Origin: Verrucomicrobia bacterium UBA1731 | GTDB lineage: Bacteria; Verrucomicrobiota; Kiritimatiellia; RFP12; UBA1067 | Assembly: GCA_002317575.1 (NCBI GenBank) | Contig: DCIH01000004.1 | Coordinates: forward strand, 21,171 to 59,163 | DNA length: 37,993 nucleotides | Direction of reading: 5' to 3' | Part shown: piece by piece, positions 1-7,808 of the stretch | Layout of the letters: every line of letters begins with the position of its first letter | How positions within the stretch are numbered: position 1 is the first letter of the stretch | Made by a program: the position numbers and the translations under genes | The notes under the pieces: model-generated | Databases searched by the model: none | What the model was told of the DNA's origin: nothing | The model's input: only the letters and a program-made list of their open reading frames with translations

Positions 1-152
1 TTTCCCGCGTTCACGGCGTTCCTGTAGTATGCGGCGGCGCACGCTTCAAGAGCATCCAGCGTTTCCTGTGGGCATCTTGCAGACGGTTTTTCGGCCATTG
101 CATCGCGCTGGACGCTTGCGGCTTTCGCCGTGTTCTTCTTCTTGTCATTCAT
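1..152 (-). CDS. Hypothetical protein, N-terminal 50 residues only
   Basis: The gene starts at the ATG at 152 and runs off the left edge with no stop, so only its first 50 codons are visible. The start follows the ribosome-binding block GGAGAACGCAAA that many accessory genes here use. The protein begins MNDKKKNTAK, is basic at first, then has a helical stretch around LDALEACAAAYYRNAV. I do not recognise it. It is the last visible gene of the leftward early region, 80 bp after the 233-478 gene. Confidence 0.6.
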   Translation of the reverse strand, partial: MNDKKKNTAKAASVQRDAMAEKPSARCPQETLDALEACAAAYYRNAVNAG

Positions 153-189
153 TTTGCGTTCTCCTTTTTGCGTCTTCGTTGTCGTTTTA

Positions 190-224
190 GCCGCGCCGTC
201 GGGTGGTCTTTCCGGCGGCGCGGC
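190..224. other. GC-rich intergenic hairpin
   Basis: Perfect 9-bp arms, GCCGCGCCG at 190-198 and CGGCGCGGC at 216-224, enclose a 17-nt loop. It lies between the stop of the 233-478 gene and the start of the leftmost gene. On the minus strand it is followed by TAAAACG rather than a T run, so it is not a good intrinsic terminator. It could be a weak attenuator or a processing site. Confidence 0.4.
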
Positions 225-232
225 GTGTCGTG

Positions 233-478
233 TCAGCCGAACTGTTTGGCCACCGACGCGATAATCTTGTCGTTTGCGATGGTCACGGAGTTCCAGCGCC
301 GCACGATCTCGAGAATCGTCTCGGCGGCGTGGTAGAACTTGCCTTCGTCGGCGAACGCCTTGGCGATGACTCCGGCTGAACGAGCAAGCTCGCCGTCGTC
401 CATCTCGCGCACCTTGCGCACAGCCGATTCCGCTTCGGGATTCGATTCGCGCTCCCAGTCCTGTTCGAACGTTTCCAT
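233..478 (-). CDS. Small hypothetical protein (81 aa)
   Basis: The protein begins METFEQDWERESNPEAESAV, is acidic and mostly helical, with no membrane segment or metal motif. I do not recognise the family. A GTG six bases upstream (482-484) is also in frame, but the ATG at 478 has the spacing to GGAGAAAG that other genes here show, so I prefer it. It follows the ParB-type gene by 27 bp in the same direction and is probably co-transcribed with it. Confidence 0.6.
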   Translation of the reverse strand: METFEQDWERESNPEAESAVRKVREMDDGELARSAGVIAKAFADEGKFYHAAETILEIVRRWNSVTIANDKIIASVAKQFG

Positions 479-505
479 TTTCACTTTCTCCTTTTTTGCG
501 TTTCC

Positions 506-1879
506 TTATTCGTCTTCCCCGGCTTCGTCGACGTCACCGTCTTCGTCGCCTTCACATTCGTCTTCGCCGTCGTCTTCGTCTGCGGTGTTTTCGGCGATGA
601 AGAGGTCTGTTTCTTCCTTGCCGATTCCGGCGATGTCAGCCACCGCCGGGAACCTGCGCAGGACGTCGGCGACCTCTTCCGCGTTTTTGTACCCGCCCAT
701 CCACTCGAGGACGATGCCGATCAGCGTCTCGCGCCCGTCGTCTAAATCCTCGAGGTTGTCGACGAAATCGCCGACGCTCTTTTCGATTTCGGAGCGCTTG
801 TCGTCGTCGACGACGGCCTCGCGGACGGCGTTGCACACCTTGCGGTTGCGATCACACTTTGCGCTTTCCTCGGCCCTCTGCTCGGCCATCTCGGCGCGCT
901 TCTTTTCCTTGGCCTCTTCGATGGCCTTTCTGCTGGGGCCGAACTTGATGTCGATTGTACGCCCGTGGACGAGGACGTACGCGCATGGCTTGCGCGTGCT
1001 CTGTTTCGTGCCGTTCGCCTCGTTTGGCACGTCCCAGTATCCGTTGACGCGGACGACCTCGGTTCCGGGCTTTGCGACCTTGTCGATTTGCGCCTGCACG
1101 TACGCGTCGTTTGTCGCCTTGTAGCATTTCCTGTCCATGCACCGACCGAGCGATCCGTCGACCTCTCCGAAGAGGTCGGCCTGCGCTCCCGTTCGCTTCG
1201 CGCAGGCGTTGCACTTGGCGCACGCGTCTGCGGAGCACGAGAAAGGCGAGTCGTCCAAGTCCATCGTCTCGGCGTCGAAAAGACATCCGACGGACGCCCA
1301 CTTCGCGTGGTTGCCGAGGTATCCACGGTTCGCCTTGGCGAACGCGCGCTCTTGGATTTCGGGCGTGTACGTGGCGGCGTGTACGAGCGCGTCCTGCGAG
1401 ACGCCCTTCGGGTTCGACTTCGCGTACTCCCGCCAAGACGAGGAAAGGTCGGAGAGCTTGAGTCTGCTTTTCACCCAGCGTTCCGTGTGCCCCGTCTTCG
1501 CGGACAAGTCCTTGACGTCTAAGCCGGACGCCAACGCGTCGACCATCGCCTCGGACTCTTCGATCATGCCGATGTTTTCGCGCAGAAGGTTCTCGGCGAT
1601 GGTGAGCAGTTTCGCATCCTTGATGCCTCCGTAGATCTCACACCAGTCGGAATTCGCGACCTCCTTAAGGCCGAGCGACTTGAGCGCGGCGAGGCGTCTG
1701 TTTCCGGCGATGCAGTACGTGATCCCCGCTTCTTCGTCGCGCCACAGGGTGATCGGGTTGATGAGGCCCGTTTCCTTGATGCTCGCGGCGAGGTCTGCCA
1801 CGCTTTCCGGCGTGATTTCGCCTCGCGCGTTCCAAGGCGCTAGGACGATTTCGCCGATCTTGATGTTGCCTTCTTCCAT
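506..1879 (-). CDS. ParB-type nuclease/partition-like protein with zinc-finger-like insert
   Basis: A 457-residue protein with a ParB/Spo0J-type N-terminal domain (about residues 5-105). It has the CIAGNRRLAALKSLG segment at 56-70, where GNRR is the nucleotide-binding motif of the fold, and ENLLRE at 96-101. A helix-turn-helix-like stretch follows (about 118-142, LSAKTGHTERWVKSRLKL). A cysteine cluster at C215, C220, C223, C226, C247 and C252 probably binds zinc. The C-terminus (about 425-457) is almost entirely Asp, Glu and Gly. Phage members of this family act in partition, as regulators or as nucleases, and the sequence cannot decide which. No parA partner is visible, which argues against a simple ParAB system. 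The start has the block GGAGAACGCAAA ATG. Confidence 0.85.
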   Translation of the reverse strand: MEEGNIKIGEIVLAPWNARGEITPESVADLAASIKETGLINPITLWRDEEAGITYCIAGNRRLAALKSLGLKEVANSDWCEIYGGIKDAKLLTIAENLLRENIGMIEESEAMVDALASGLDVKDLSAKTGHTERWVKSRLKLSDLSSSWREYAKSNPKGVSQDALVHAATYTPEIQERAFAKANRGYLGNHAKWASVGCLFDAETMDLDDSPFSCSADACAKCNACAKRTGAQADLFGEVDGSLGRCMDRKCYKATNDAYVQAQIDKVAKPGTEVVRVNGYWDVPNEANGTKQSTRKPCAYVLVHGRTIDIKFGPSRKAIEEAKEKKRAEMAEQRAEESAKCDRNRKVCNAVREAVVDDDKRSEIEKSVGDFVDNLEDLDDGRETLIGIVLEWMGGYKNAEEVADVLRRFPAVADIAGIGKEETDLFIAENTADEDDGEDECEGDEDGDVDEAGEDE

Positions 1880-1922
1880 TTTGCGTTCTCCTTTTTTTCC
1901 TTTTTGGTTTTGTTTTGTGTCG

Positions 1923-2195
1923 TCACTTGTTCTTCAAATCCGTGCGTCCGCGATTGTCCGTCCAGCGGTCGAGCGCCGCCTTGATGCTGTCCGTGAGCCG
2001 ACGCGCGTCGCAGACGGCGAGGCCGTAGTTTGCGTTTCCCGCGTCGTATTCGACCGCCTGCGAATCGACGTACCACTTGCAGACCATCGACACGAAGTCC
2101 GCGCTCAGTTCCTTGAGCGCCTTGCGCTCCGCCTCGAATCGCCTGCGCCACTTTTCGGCCGCGCACGCAGCATTCCTTTTGTCGCATACTGCCAT
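1923..2195 (-). CDS. Small hypothetical protein (90 aa)
   Basis: The product begins MAVCDKRNAACAAEKWRRRF and is helical, basic at the N-terminus, with scattered cysteines (C4, C11) but no paired metal motif. I do not recognise it. The ATG at 2195 follows GGGAGGGCGTGAGCG, and the TGA of the upstream small gene lies inside this ribosome-binding region, so the two are tightly coupled. It is part of the early operon. Confidence 0.6.
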   Translation of the reverse strand: MAVCDKRNAACAAEKWRRRFEAERKALKELSADFVSMVCKWYVDSQAVEYDAGNANYGLAVCDARRLTDSIKAALDRWTDNRGRTDLKNK

Positions 2196-2198
2196 CGC

Positions 2199-2375
2199 TC
2201 ACGCCCTCCCGTAAGAGAGCCCGCGTTGCGCTGACGCGCGCTTGACGGCCATTTTCGCCTCCATGCGCGCGGCGCTTCTCGCCTTGCGCTTGGAGTCCCT
2301 CGCCCGTCTGCGGAGGCGCGCCGCGCGCTCCGCTTCCGTCTTTCCGTTGTTTTCCGTTTCCATTTCCGTTTCCAT
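2199..2375 (-). CDS. Very basic small protein with duplicated METE start
   Basis: About 58 residues beginning METEMETENNGK, followed by an Arg/Lys/Ala-rich helix (ERAARLRRRARDSKRKA) like a nucleic-acid-binding basic region. The first codons lie in a 12-bp tandem repeat, so two in-frame ATGs are possible and neither has a strong ribosome-binding site. The TGA at 2199 sits immediately before the next gene and the upstream gene stops at 2386, which favours this frame over the overlapping alternatives. No function is assigned. Confidence 0.45.
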   Translation of the reverse strand: METEMETENNGKTEAERAARLRRRARDSKRKARSAARMEAKMAVKRASAQRGLSYGRA

Positions 2376-2384
2376 TTCCGTTTG
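2351..2384 (-). repeat. 12-bp tandem repeat across a start codon
   Basis: The unit TTCCGTTTCCAT (plus strand) occurs about two and a half times. On the minus strand it encodes METE METE at the start of the 2199-2375 gene. Changes in unit number would keep the frame (12 bp) but change the number of start codons. Confidence 0.6.
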
Positions 2385-2385
2385 T

Positions 2386-2610
2386 TCACTCGCCGCAACC
2401 CTGCGCGCGTGCCCCCGCGCGCGGAGCCGAAAAAACACGCCCGCCGTTTTCCGCTTCGCCGTCCCGTTCGCGCTCTTCGCGCTCCCAGTAGCCGAACACG
2501 TCTTCGCGCTTCCAGTCCGCGCAGATCTCCCACGCGAGGAATGCGACCAAAACGAGCGCCCCCAAAACGACCGCGCAGACCGCGCATATGACGAACCATT
2601 CGACCGTCAT
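2386..2610 (-). CDS. Single-pass membrane protein (74 aa)
   Basis: One long hydrophobic segment at about residues 5-27 (FVICAVCAVVLGALVLVAF) is followed by a charged tail rich in Glu and Arg (YWEREERERDGEAENGG). This predicts a small protein with its N-terminus outside and a cytoplasmic tail. The start at 2610 has an excellent site, GGAGGTGATCGCC ATG. Holin, lysis-inhibition or membrane-targeting roles are possible, but nothing in the sequence selects one. It starts 6 bp after the stop of the upstream helical gene. Confidence 0.6.
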   Translation of the reverse strand: MTVEWFVICAVCAVVLGALVLVAFLAWEICADWKREDVFGYWEREERERDGEAENGGRVFSAPRAGARAQGCGE

Positions 2611-2615
2611 GGCGA

Positions 2616-3038
2616 TCACCTCCGCTTTCCCGTTTCCTCGTCGTCGCTGGCCATTGCCGCGCGGATCGCCTTCGCGTCTCGGCGCAGGCGCGCCACGTCG
2701 GCGCGGATTTTTGCGACCCGGTATGGTTCGTGCTGGAGCCAGCCGATCTTTCGGAGGATGTCCCAGCAATGCTCGATGCGCTCGAGGCCGTACGTCTTGC
2801 ACAGCCAGTAGAGCTGGGCCGTGACGGTCACGGAAAGTTCCGCCTGCAGGAGCACCAGCGCCTGCGTCGAAAGTTCTCCGCGCGTCGCGTACATCTCGGT
2901 GCAGTCCCTGTCGAGGTTGTGCATCCGCCCGTATTCCTCGTCCATCTCTCGCGGAATCTTCGCCCAAACGGCGCGCGCCCTGCGCGTGCGTTCGGTCTCG
3001 AAGAAGACCGCGCCGATCTCGTTTCCGACTTCCGTCAC
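2616..3038 (-). CDS. Hypothetical helical protein (140 aa), GTG start
   Basis: The product begins at a GTG that overlaps the TGA of the replication gene as GTGA, with GGGGGG eight bases upstream. It is helical and charged (IPREMDEEYGRMHNLDRDCT, then RIEHCWDILRKIGWL) and ends with Arg-rich segments. I do not recognise it. The 4-bp overlap indicates translational coupling to the replication protein, so a helper role in replication or recombination is plausible but unproven. Confidence 0.6.
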   Translation of the reverse strand: MTEVGNEIGAVFFETERTRRARAVWAKIPREMDEEYGRMHNLDRDCTEMYATRGELSTQALVLLQAELSVTVTAQLYWLCKTYGLERIEHCWDILRKIGWLQHEPYRVAKIRADVARLRRDAKAIRAAMASDDEETGKRR

Positions 3039-3811
3039 TTCGCGTCCCCCCTTTCGGCGACGAGGCGGTTGGCGAGCGCCTCCACCTTGTCGAATTTCGC
3101 CTTTTCGCGCCGCTCCGCCGTTGCGTCGCCGTTCGCTCCGCCGTTGCGGTCTTTGTCCCTTCTGTAGTTGTAGATGGAGCCGAGAATCCGTCCGGCGTTC
3201 CGCGCCGTGATTTTTTCGGTCGTGGACGTCTGCGTGCCCCTGCGCTCGTAGGTGAAGCCCACGCGCTTCCATCCATCGTAGATTTCCTCGGCGAAATCCA
3301 CGGGAATTCCTTTCGCGCGCGCAGTCCTGCGCAGTTGTTCGATGGTGAAGTTCGGATTTCCGTCTTCGACCGCGACAACGCGCTCTTCGTCGCGTGCGCT
3401 GGAAGATTCCTCTTCCGTTTTATTCTCTTTGTCTTTGTCTTTGTCTTCGCTTAATAAAGGGACACTTGTTTCGCACCTTGTTTCGCTACCTTGTTTTGGT
3501 TGTTTTTTGCAGGCGTTCTTGTTTCCGAGAGGCGCTCCGCCCATCCGTCCGGCGGCGATTCGGTTGAGCTTCTTGTCGACCACGGGCCGCACGGCGTTGT
3601 AGGCGTCCCACGCGGCCCACTCCGGGCCGTGGGAGGCGCCCTTGACGGGCTTCGGAGGGACGATGCCTCCGAACGCGTAGCGGAAGATCGCGTCGTAAAA
3701 CGCGAGCCGCTTCTCGTCCGTGTCCCGTCCCTCTGCGAGTTCGTGCCAGTTCTCGAAGAACGTGATGTACTTCATCGGCTTGTCTGCGCCAATGCTCTTG
3801 CGTGCATCCAT
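3035..3811 (-). CDS. Phage replication-initiation-like protein (DUF6291-like N-domain, DnaD-like C-domain)
   Basis: 258 residues. Residues 13-110 (MKYITFFENWHEL, then AFYDAIFRYAFGG and a GGAPLGNKNA segment) resemble the N-terminal domain often labelled DUF6291 in phage replication proteins. A low-complexity linker, SEDKDKDKENK, at about 124-135 is encoded by a 6-bp microsatellite. The C-terminal part (about 155-230) has the helical pattern of DnaD-like domains, which recruit helicase loaders. It lies beside recT- and yqaJ-type genes, as expected for a replication/recombination module. Start from GAAGGAAAGAAGAC ATG. A truncated paralogue of the N-terminal domain lies at 37713-37979. Confidence 0.65.
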   Translation of the reverse strand: MDARKSIGADKPMKYITFFENWHELAEGRDTDEKRLAFYDAIFRYAFGGIVPPKPVKGASHGPEWAAWDAYNAVRPVVDKKLNRIAAGRMGGAPLGNKNACKKQPKQGSETRCETSVPLLSEDKDKDKENKTEEESSSARDEERVVAVEDGNPNFTIEQLRRTARAKGIPVDFAEEIYDGWKRVGFTYERRGTQTSTTEKITARNAGRILGSIYNYRRDKDRNGGANGDATAERREKAKFDKVEALANRLVAERGDAK

Positions 3812-3925
3812 GTCTTCTTTCCTTCTGTTTTGAAATCGTTTGTTTTGGGTTTCGCGGCTCTGCCTCCGCCCGTCTCGCCGTTTCCGTTCCGCGCCCGGTG
3901 ACGCGCGTTCGTGTGCCGACTTGCG

Positions 3926-4921
3926 TCAGTACGGGAGGTCGAGGTCGTCCTGCTCCATGTCCGGCTCCGCTAGACCGCCGACGGGCGGCTGGTCTTCCGG
4001 CTTGTCTATTTCGCCGCATTGCGCGGCCTTGGACGCGTCCGCGTCTTCGGGCTGGACGGTTTCAGCTTCGGACGCCTTCTGCGCGGCACGGGCCTTGCGT
4101 GCGGGCTTCCTTGGCGCGTCGGGCGTGTCGCCGCCCTTCGGGAACGCGTCTTCGACCGTGCCGACGCCGTCGCGGATCGCGTTGTAGACGTTGCCGAGGT
4201 CGGCGAGCTGTTGCGGGAGGATCGCTTCGATGTGCCGCTGGTACTTGACCTCGATCATCGACTTGGTGACGCCGAATTCGGCGAATGCGTCGAGCATTTT
4301 CTTGATGCGCTCCGGGGTCACTTTGTTGTGGTCGGCGTTCGTCTTGTTGCAGGCGTCCACGGCCATTTCCACGACGTCGCTGGGGATGATGCCGAGGATG
4401 CAGGCGCGCAGTCGGCGGCTGGCTTGGTTCGCGGCGTGCTCGTAGACGTCGCGCCCGGTCGTCACCTCCTTTCCGTTGTCGCGGACGTGCTGGACGGGGA
4501 AGATGCGCTCCTGCCGGACGTTCCGCTCCATGTCCCAGCAGTATGTCTGCACGTTCGTGTATGGCTTTCCGTCGTCGCCGACCTCCATCGTGGCGCGCGT
4601 GCCGAGGGTGAGGTTTCCCCAGCACTGGGCGAGCGTCTCGGCGAGGCGGATGCTCGGCCCGGTCACGACCTGTCCGCCGCGCGCGTAGGTGTACATCGCG
4701 GCCTTGGCGAGCGACGGGCGGGCGCACTCGTTTTTGATTTCGTCCATCGCCGCGAGCTTGTTTCGCGGCAGTGCGCGCGCCATCTTGATCGCGCTGATGG
4801 TCTCCGCCATTTCGCGCGTCATCTGCATGGCGCTGGTTCCGTTCTTCGGAGCGGCCATCATGGCGTCTCCGCCGTTGGCCGCAGGCGCGTCGTTGCGCCG
4901 TTGCATGATCGAACTTGTCAT
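3926..4921 (-). CDS. RecT-type single-strand annealing protein
   Basis: 331 residues. The core (about 35-255) has the signature of RecT-like annealing proteins found with YqaJ exonucleases in phages: ARALPRNKLAAMDEI, then YARGGQVVTGPSIRLAE, then NQASRRLRACILGIIPSDVV. The family coats and anneals single-stranded DNA made by the partner exonuclease. The C-terminal 80 residues are a low-complexity acidic/proline tail ending DDLDLPY, like the acidic tips that recruit partners in single-strand-binding proteins. The exonuclease gene is 46 bp upstream and the replication gene follows. Start GGAGAACGCAAC ATG. Confidence 0.8.
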   Translation of the reverse strand: MTSSIMQRRNDAPAANGGDAMMAAPKNGTSAMQMTREMAETISAIKMARALPRNKLAAMDEIKNECARPSLAKAAMYTYARGGQVVTGPSIRLAETLAQCWGNLTLGTRATMEVGDDGKPYTNVQTYCWDMERNVRQERIFPVQHVRDNGKEVTTGRDVYEHAANQASRRLRACILGIIPSDVVEMAVDACNKTNADHNKVTPERIKKMLDAFAEFGVTKSMIEVKYQRHIEAILPQQLADLGNVYNAIRDGVGTVEDAFPKGGDTPDAPRKPARKARAAQKASEAETVQPEDADASKAAQCGEIDKPEDQPPVGGLAEPDMEQDDLDLPY

Positions 4922-4967
4922 GTTGCGTTCTCCTTGTTTTTTGTGTTTGTGTGAAGCGGGATTCCGT

Positions 4968-6017
4968 TCACGCCGCGGTCACGGCGCTCACGCGGAGGGT
5001 GCGGGTTTCGCTCTTTTTGTAGAGCGATTCGGGCACTTTCCCCTTTCCCCCGAAGTGTGTCTCGACGGCCTTGGAGTCGAGGCGGTTGGTCACGCTCGTC
5101 TTGAAGGTCGCCTTCCAGCCGTCTGCGGTTCCGAGTTCTGCGGAACCGAGCGCGACCTTGATGCGGTTTTCGATCTCTGCGACGCGCTCCTTTGCGGCGT
5201 CCTCTGCCTCCTTTGCGGCGGCGAGCGCCGCGAATTCGTCGGCGGCGAGACGGACTGGTTCCGCGTCGGGGTTCGACGCGCCGACCGTCGCCTTGACGGC
5301 TTCGGTGTCCGCCTTCGACCCGGTCGGGTCGGGGAGGACGCCCGTCGCTTCGGCGACCGCGAGCTTGTCGAAGAATTCCTTTGCCGCTGGCTCCATCTCG
5401 GCGATTTCGGCGGTCGGGACGTGGATGACGTCGTCCACCCATTCCGGCTTGTTCTCCGCGTCGCCTTCGACCGTGGTGACGAGGTATACCGAAAGTCCGA
5501 CCATCGGGACGTAGATAGCGAGGTACCAGCGCCTGCTTTCCGTCACCGCGATGTAGAGGCAACATTGCACGAGGTAGGTCGTCGGGAAAGGCAGGGGGTG
5601 CTTGCCGAGGAGGTGGTCGCGCCCGTTGCGGATCGCGGCCAGCTCTTTCATCGTCTTGCACTCGAGTCCGGCGTCTTCGTTTGCGATCTTGCGGTCGATG
5701 CTGGCCATGAGGTGCGGGTAGTCGTCGTTTGTGATCACGCAGTTCTCGCGGTGGACTTTTTTTCCCGACCGTTCCTCGAACCGCTTTGCGACGTATTCCT
5801 CGTTGTCCCGCCCGAACCGCATCGCCTCGTTGTCGGCCTTGTCCGGCAAGAGGCCCATCCGCCGGAGGCAGAGCGTGCGCGGCGTCTCGTATTTCGAGAA
5901 GCCCATCACCGCACCCAGTTCGCTCCCGCCGAGGCGGGTTTTTCCAAGTTCCGTCCGGGTGGCGAGCCACGCTTCGCGGCTCCCCACGTCGAAACGGTGC
6001 TTTTTCATCGTGCCCAT
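4968..6017 (-). CDS. YqaJ-family alkaline exonuclease
   Basis: 349 residues. Residues 1-215 form the YqaJ/lambda-exonuclease fold: GGSELGAVMGFSKYETP (30-46), the FGRDNEEYVAKRFEE helix (68-82), the metal ligand Asp108 in ASIDRK, and Glu119-x-Lys121 in LECKTM. These are the expected PD-(D/E)xK residues, all intact. The enzyme degrades one strand from DNA ends to give single strands for the RecT-type protein downstream. Residues 225-349 are an Ala/Glu helical extension and a domain of unknown role, WKATFKTSVTNRL, seen in longer YqaJ members. Start GGAGAACGCGAA ATG. Confidence 0.9.
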   Translation of the reverse strand: MGTMKKHRFDVGSREAWLATRTELGKTRLGGSELGAVMGFSKYETPRTLCLRRMGLLPDKADNEAMRFGRDNEEYVAKRFEERSGKKVHRENCVITNDDYPHLMASIDRKIANEDAGLECKTMKELAAIRNGRDHLLGKHPLPFPTTYLVQCCLYIAVTESRRWYLAIYVPMVGLSVYLVTTVEGDAENKPEWVDDVIHVPTAEIAEMEPAAKEFFDKLAVAEATGVLPDPTGSKADTEAVKATVGASNPDAEPVRLAADEFAALAAAKEAEDAAKERVAEIENRIKVALGSAELGTADGWKATFKTSVTNRLDSKAVETHFGGKGKVPESLYKKSETRTLRVSAVTAA

Positions 6018-6085
6018 TTCGCGTTCTCCTTTTTTGTTTTTCCGTGTTACAATATCCTAAAATCAGCGCATGAAGTCAAGAGGAA

Positions 6086-6481
6086 CTATTCGTTTTTCCA
6101 CTCGGGCGGAACTTCTCTCCGCGCGAGGCGCGCGTTGAGCGCGTCGTTTCGCTCTATCGACTTTTTGAAAAACGCGCCTCCGCGCCTCTTGGCCGCGTTC
6201 CGGCTGTAGACCGCCGCCGCCACCTGCAGATCCGTCTTCGCGGCTTCCTCGGCGTGTAGCGGGTCTGTTTCGACGTACTCTCGCGCTCCGCTCATGCAGG
6301 CGCGTGCGATGGACGTCATCTCGGCGGCGATCAAATGGCAGACGTCCTTGGCGTGGTAGAAGAGTTGCTCGTCCCGCGAGTCTATTGCCTGCCCCCGAAT
6401 CGTGAGCCACGCTCCGCGCAATGCATTCAAACGCACGAGCTTCTCGGACCTGCTTTCCTTCTGCTCCGAGTATCCGCTCAC
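6086..6481 (-). CDS. Hypothetical protein (131 aa), GTG start
   Basis: Starts at GTG 6481, overlapping the TGA of the preceding gene as GTGA, with AGGAAGG seven bases upstream. The protein is helical and ends KNE; segments include RNALRGAWLTIRGQ-type helices and an Arg-rich end. I do not recognise it. Its place just before the exonuclease gene (68 bp gap) and its coupled start suggest one early operon. Confidence 0.6.
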   Translation of the reverse strand: MSGYSEQKESRSEKLVRLNALRGAWLTIRGQAIDSRDEQLFYHAKDVCHLIAAEMTSIARACMSGAREYVETDPLHAEEAAKTDLQVAAAVYSRNAAKRRGGAFFKKSIERNDALNARLARREVPPEWKNE

Positions 6482-6855
6482 AGCGCCGCCGCCTTCCTCG
6501 AAACAGTCACGTCGAAGTTCGGGAGCATCTGCTGGACGAGGTTGCGCACGTGGTCTTCCTTCGGGAGAGGGTGCGCCTGCGCCCGGAAGAAGCGCCGCGT
6601 CGCCGAGTCTCCGATGCGCAGTTTGCGGAGATGGTGCTCGACGATTGGAAGGAGTACGCGTTCGACCACGTCTGCTTCGCTCTTGCCGCACCCCTTGAGG
6701 AGGTCGCCGTATTCCTCTCGCAGGCCGATGAGCGCCGTGTGCCAGCGTCCGCGCGTGGCGCACGTCATCCTCATGTTGAAACGCGCAGGGCGCGTCACAG
6801 ACCCGTTGTTTGTAGGGGCTTCCTCGTTTGTGTAGACGTGTTTGCACTTTCCCAT
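6478..6855 (-). CDS. Hypothetical protein (125 aa)
   Basis: The product begins MGKCKHVYTNEEAPTNNGSV, then RPARFNMRMTCATRGRWHTA, with a helical second half (EADVVERVLLPIVEHHLRKL). There are no membrane segments. I cannot name a family; a DNA-binding or host-modulating role would be a guess. The ribosome-binding region is GGGAGAACGCAA directly before ATG. The TGA overlaps the next start. Confidence 0.6.
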   Translation of the reverse strand: MGKCKHVYTNEEAPTNNGSVTRPARFNMRMTCATRGRWHTALIGLREEYGDLLKGCGKSEADVVERVLLPIVEHHLRKLRIGDSATRRFFRAQAHPLPKEDHVRNLVQQMLPNFDVTVSRKAAAL

Positions 6856-6891
6856 TTGCGTTCTCCCTTGTTTCGTCGGTTGTCGTTTCCG

Positions 6892-7617
6892 TCAAAGGTC
6901 GCCGAATCTGTGAGCGCCGATTGTGCGCACCCGGCGGAGCTTCTTCGCCCAGCGCGGGTAGCACTTCGCGTGCGCGTAGTAATGGTTCGCCTTCAGGGTC
7001 GGGCGGAATTCTTCGCGCGCCACCCGCTCGGCGACGGACACGCAATGACGCCATTTCGCCCCTGCGTGCTTCTCTCCGATCCTTGGCCGCGCGTTGTTCC
7101 AGCACGAAAACTGCCGCTTGCGCAGGCATTCGGTAGCCGCGTCCGTGCCGCGTTCGCGCGCCCGGTTGACGATCACCGACGCCACAGCTTCGATCCCGGC
7201 CAAGCTCTCGCCTCGCGCTTCGCGCCACAGCGTTTGGCTCACCACCGCGACCGTCCAAGGATCGGCGCTGGTTGCGCACTTCGTCGGCCCCTTGCATTCG
7301 TCCGGCTTCGGAGCATCCGTCTCCGCTTCCGTCTTCGACGGGCCGATCCCTTGGAGAATCCGGCGCGTTTCCGCTTCCTCGGCTTCGTATTCCGCCTTCG
7401 CCTCGGCGTTCCTGTCTTCCGCAGTCGGCCAAGATTTCGTCGGCTTGTCTTCTGCTTCTCTCCGCATCGCGTCGATCTCGCGTTCAGCCGCGTCGGCCCG
7501 AAGCTTCATCTCGAGGTTGACGAGGACGAGCGCCGCGATGGCCGCGAAAACACCTGCGACGGCGGCGTTGACCGTCCAGTCTGTCATGCGTTCGCGCTTC
7601 TTTTCCTTTGCCGTCAT
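6892..7617 (-). CDS. SleB-type cell-wall hydrolase with N-terminal signal anchor (endolysin)
   Basis: 241 residues. Residues 15-35 are one hydrophobic segment (TVNAAVAGVFAAIAALVLV) after a basic N-terminus, followed by an acidic coiled stretch and then a Hydrolase_2/SleB domain (about 118-241). That domain shows QTLWREARGE with the catalytic-type Glu133, GIEAVASVIVNRA, QFSCWNN, ANHYYAHA and IGAHRF. The family cleaves glycan strands of peptidoglycan. A signal anchor would tether it in the membrane until triggered, as in SAR endolysins. A GTG 27 bases upstream (7644) is in frame, but GGAGAACCGAC lies directly before ATG 7617. It sits in the early/regulatory operon rather than in a late lysis cassette. 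Confidence 0.85.
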   Translation of the reverse strand: MTAKEKKRERMTDWTVNAAVAGVFAAIAALVLVNLEMKLRADAAEREIDAMRREAEDKPTKSWPTAEDRNAEAKAEYEAEEAETRRILQGIGPSKTEAETDAPKPDECKGPTKCATSADPWTVAVVSQTLWREARGESLAGIEAVASVIVNRARERGTDAATECLRKRQFSCWNNARPRIGEKHAGAKWRHCVSVAERVAREEFRPTLKANHYYAHAKCYPRWAKKLRRVRTIGAHRFGDL

Positions 7618-7640
7618 GTCGGTTCTCCTTTTTGCGTTGT

Positions 7641-7808
7641 TCACTTCGTTTCGCCGTTGGCGCGCTCGCCGTCTTCGATGAGCTTTGCGATCTGCCCCCG
7701 GATGGATCGGTGCTCGCGCTTCGCGTTTTCCGCGATGCGCTTGTGTTGCGCCTTGTCCAGCGTCACGTGGACGAGGACGGTATTCGCTTCTTTCGTGTTT
7801 CCCTTCAT
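7641..7808 (-). CDS. Ribbon-helix-helix small protein (55 aa)
   Basis: Starts MKGNTKEANTVLVHVTLDKA and continues with helices (QHKRIAENAKREHRSIRGQI) to a stop at 7641. The pattern of a short beta strand (VLVHVTL) followed by two helices with RSIRGQIAKLIE is that of CopG/Arc-type ribbon-helix-helix repressors. Start codon overlap ATGA couples it to the HTH gene upstream; GGAGAACAAACG precedes the ATG. Likely a DNA-binding regulator of the phage or of host genes. Confidence 0.65.
   Translation of the reverse strand: MKGNTKEANTVLVHVTLDKAQHKRIAENAKREHRSIRGQIAKLIEDGERANGETK

Noticed and set aside
2105..2599. Alternative minus-strand frame of 164 codons overlapping three small genes
   Set aside because: Arg-rich shadow frame; the three separate genes each have better stop/start spacing and two have good ribosome-binding sites.
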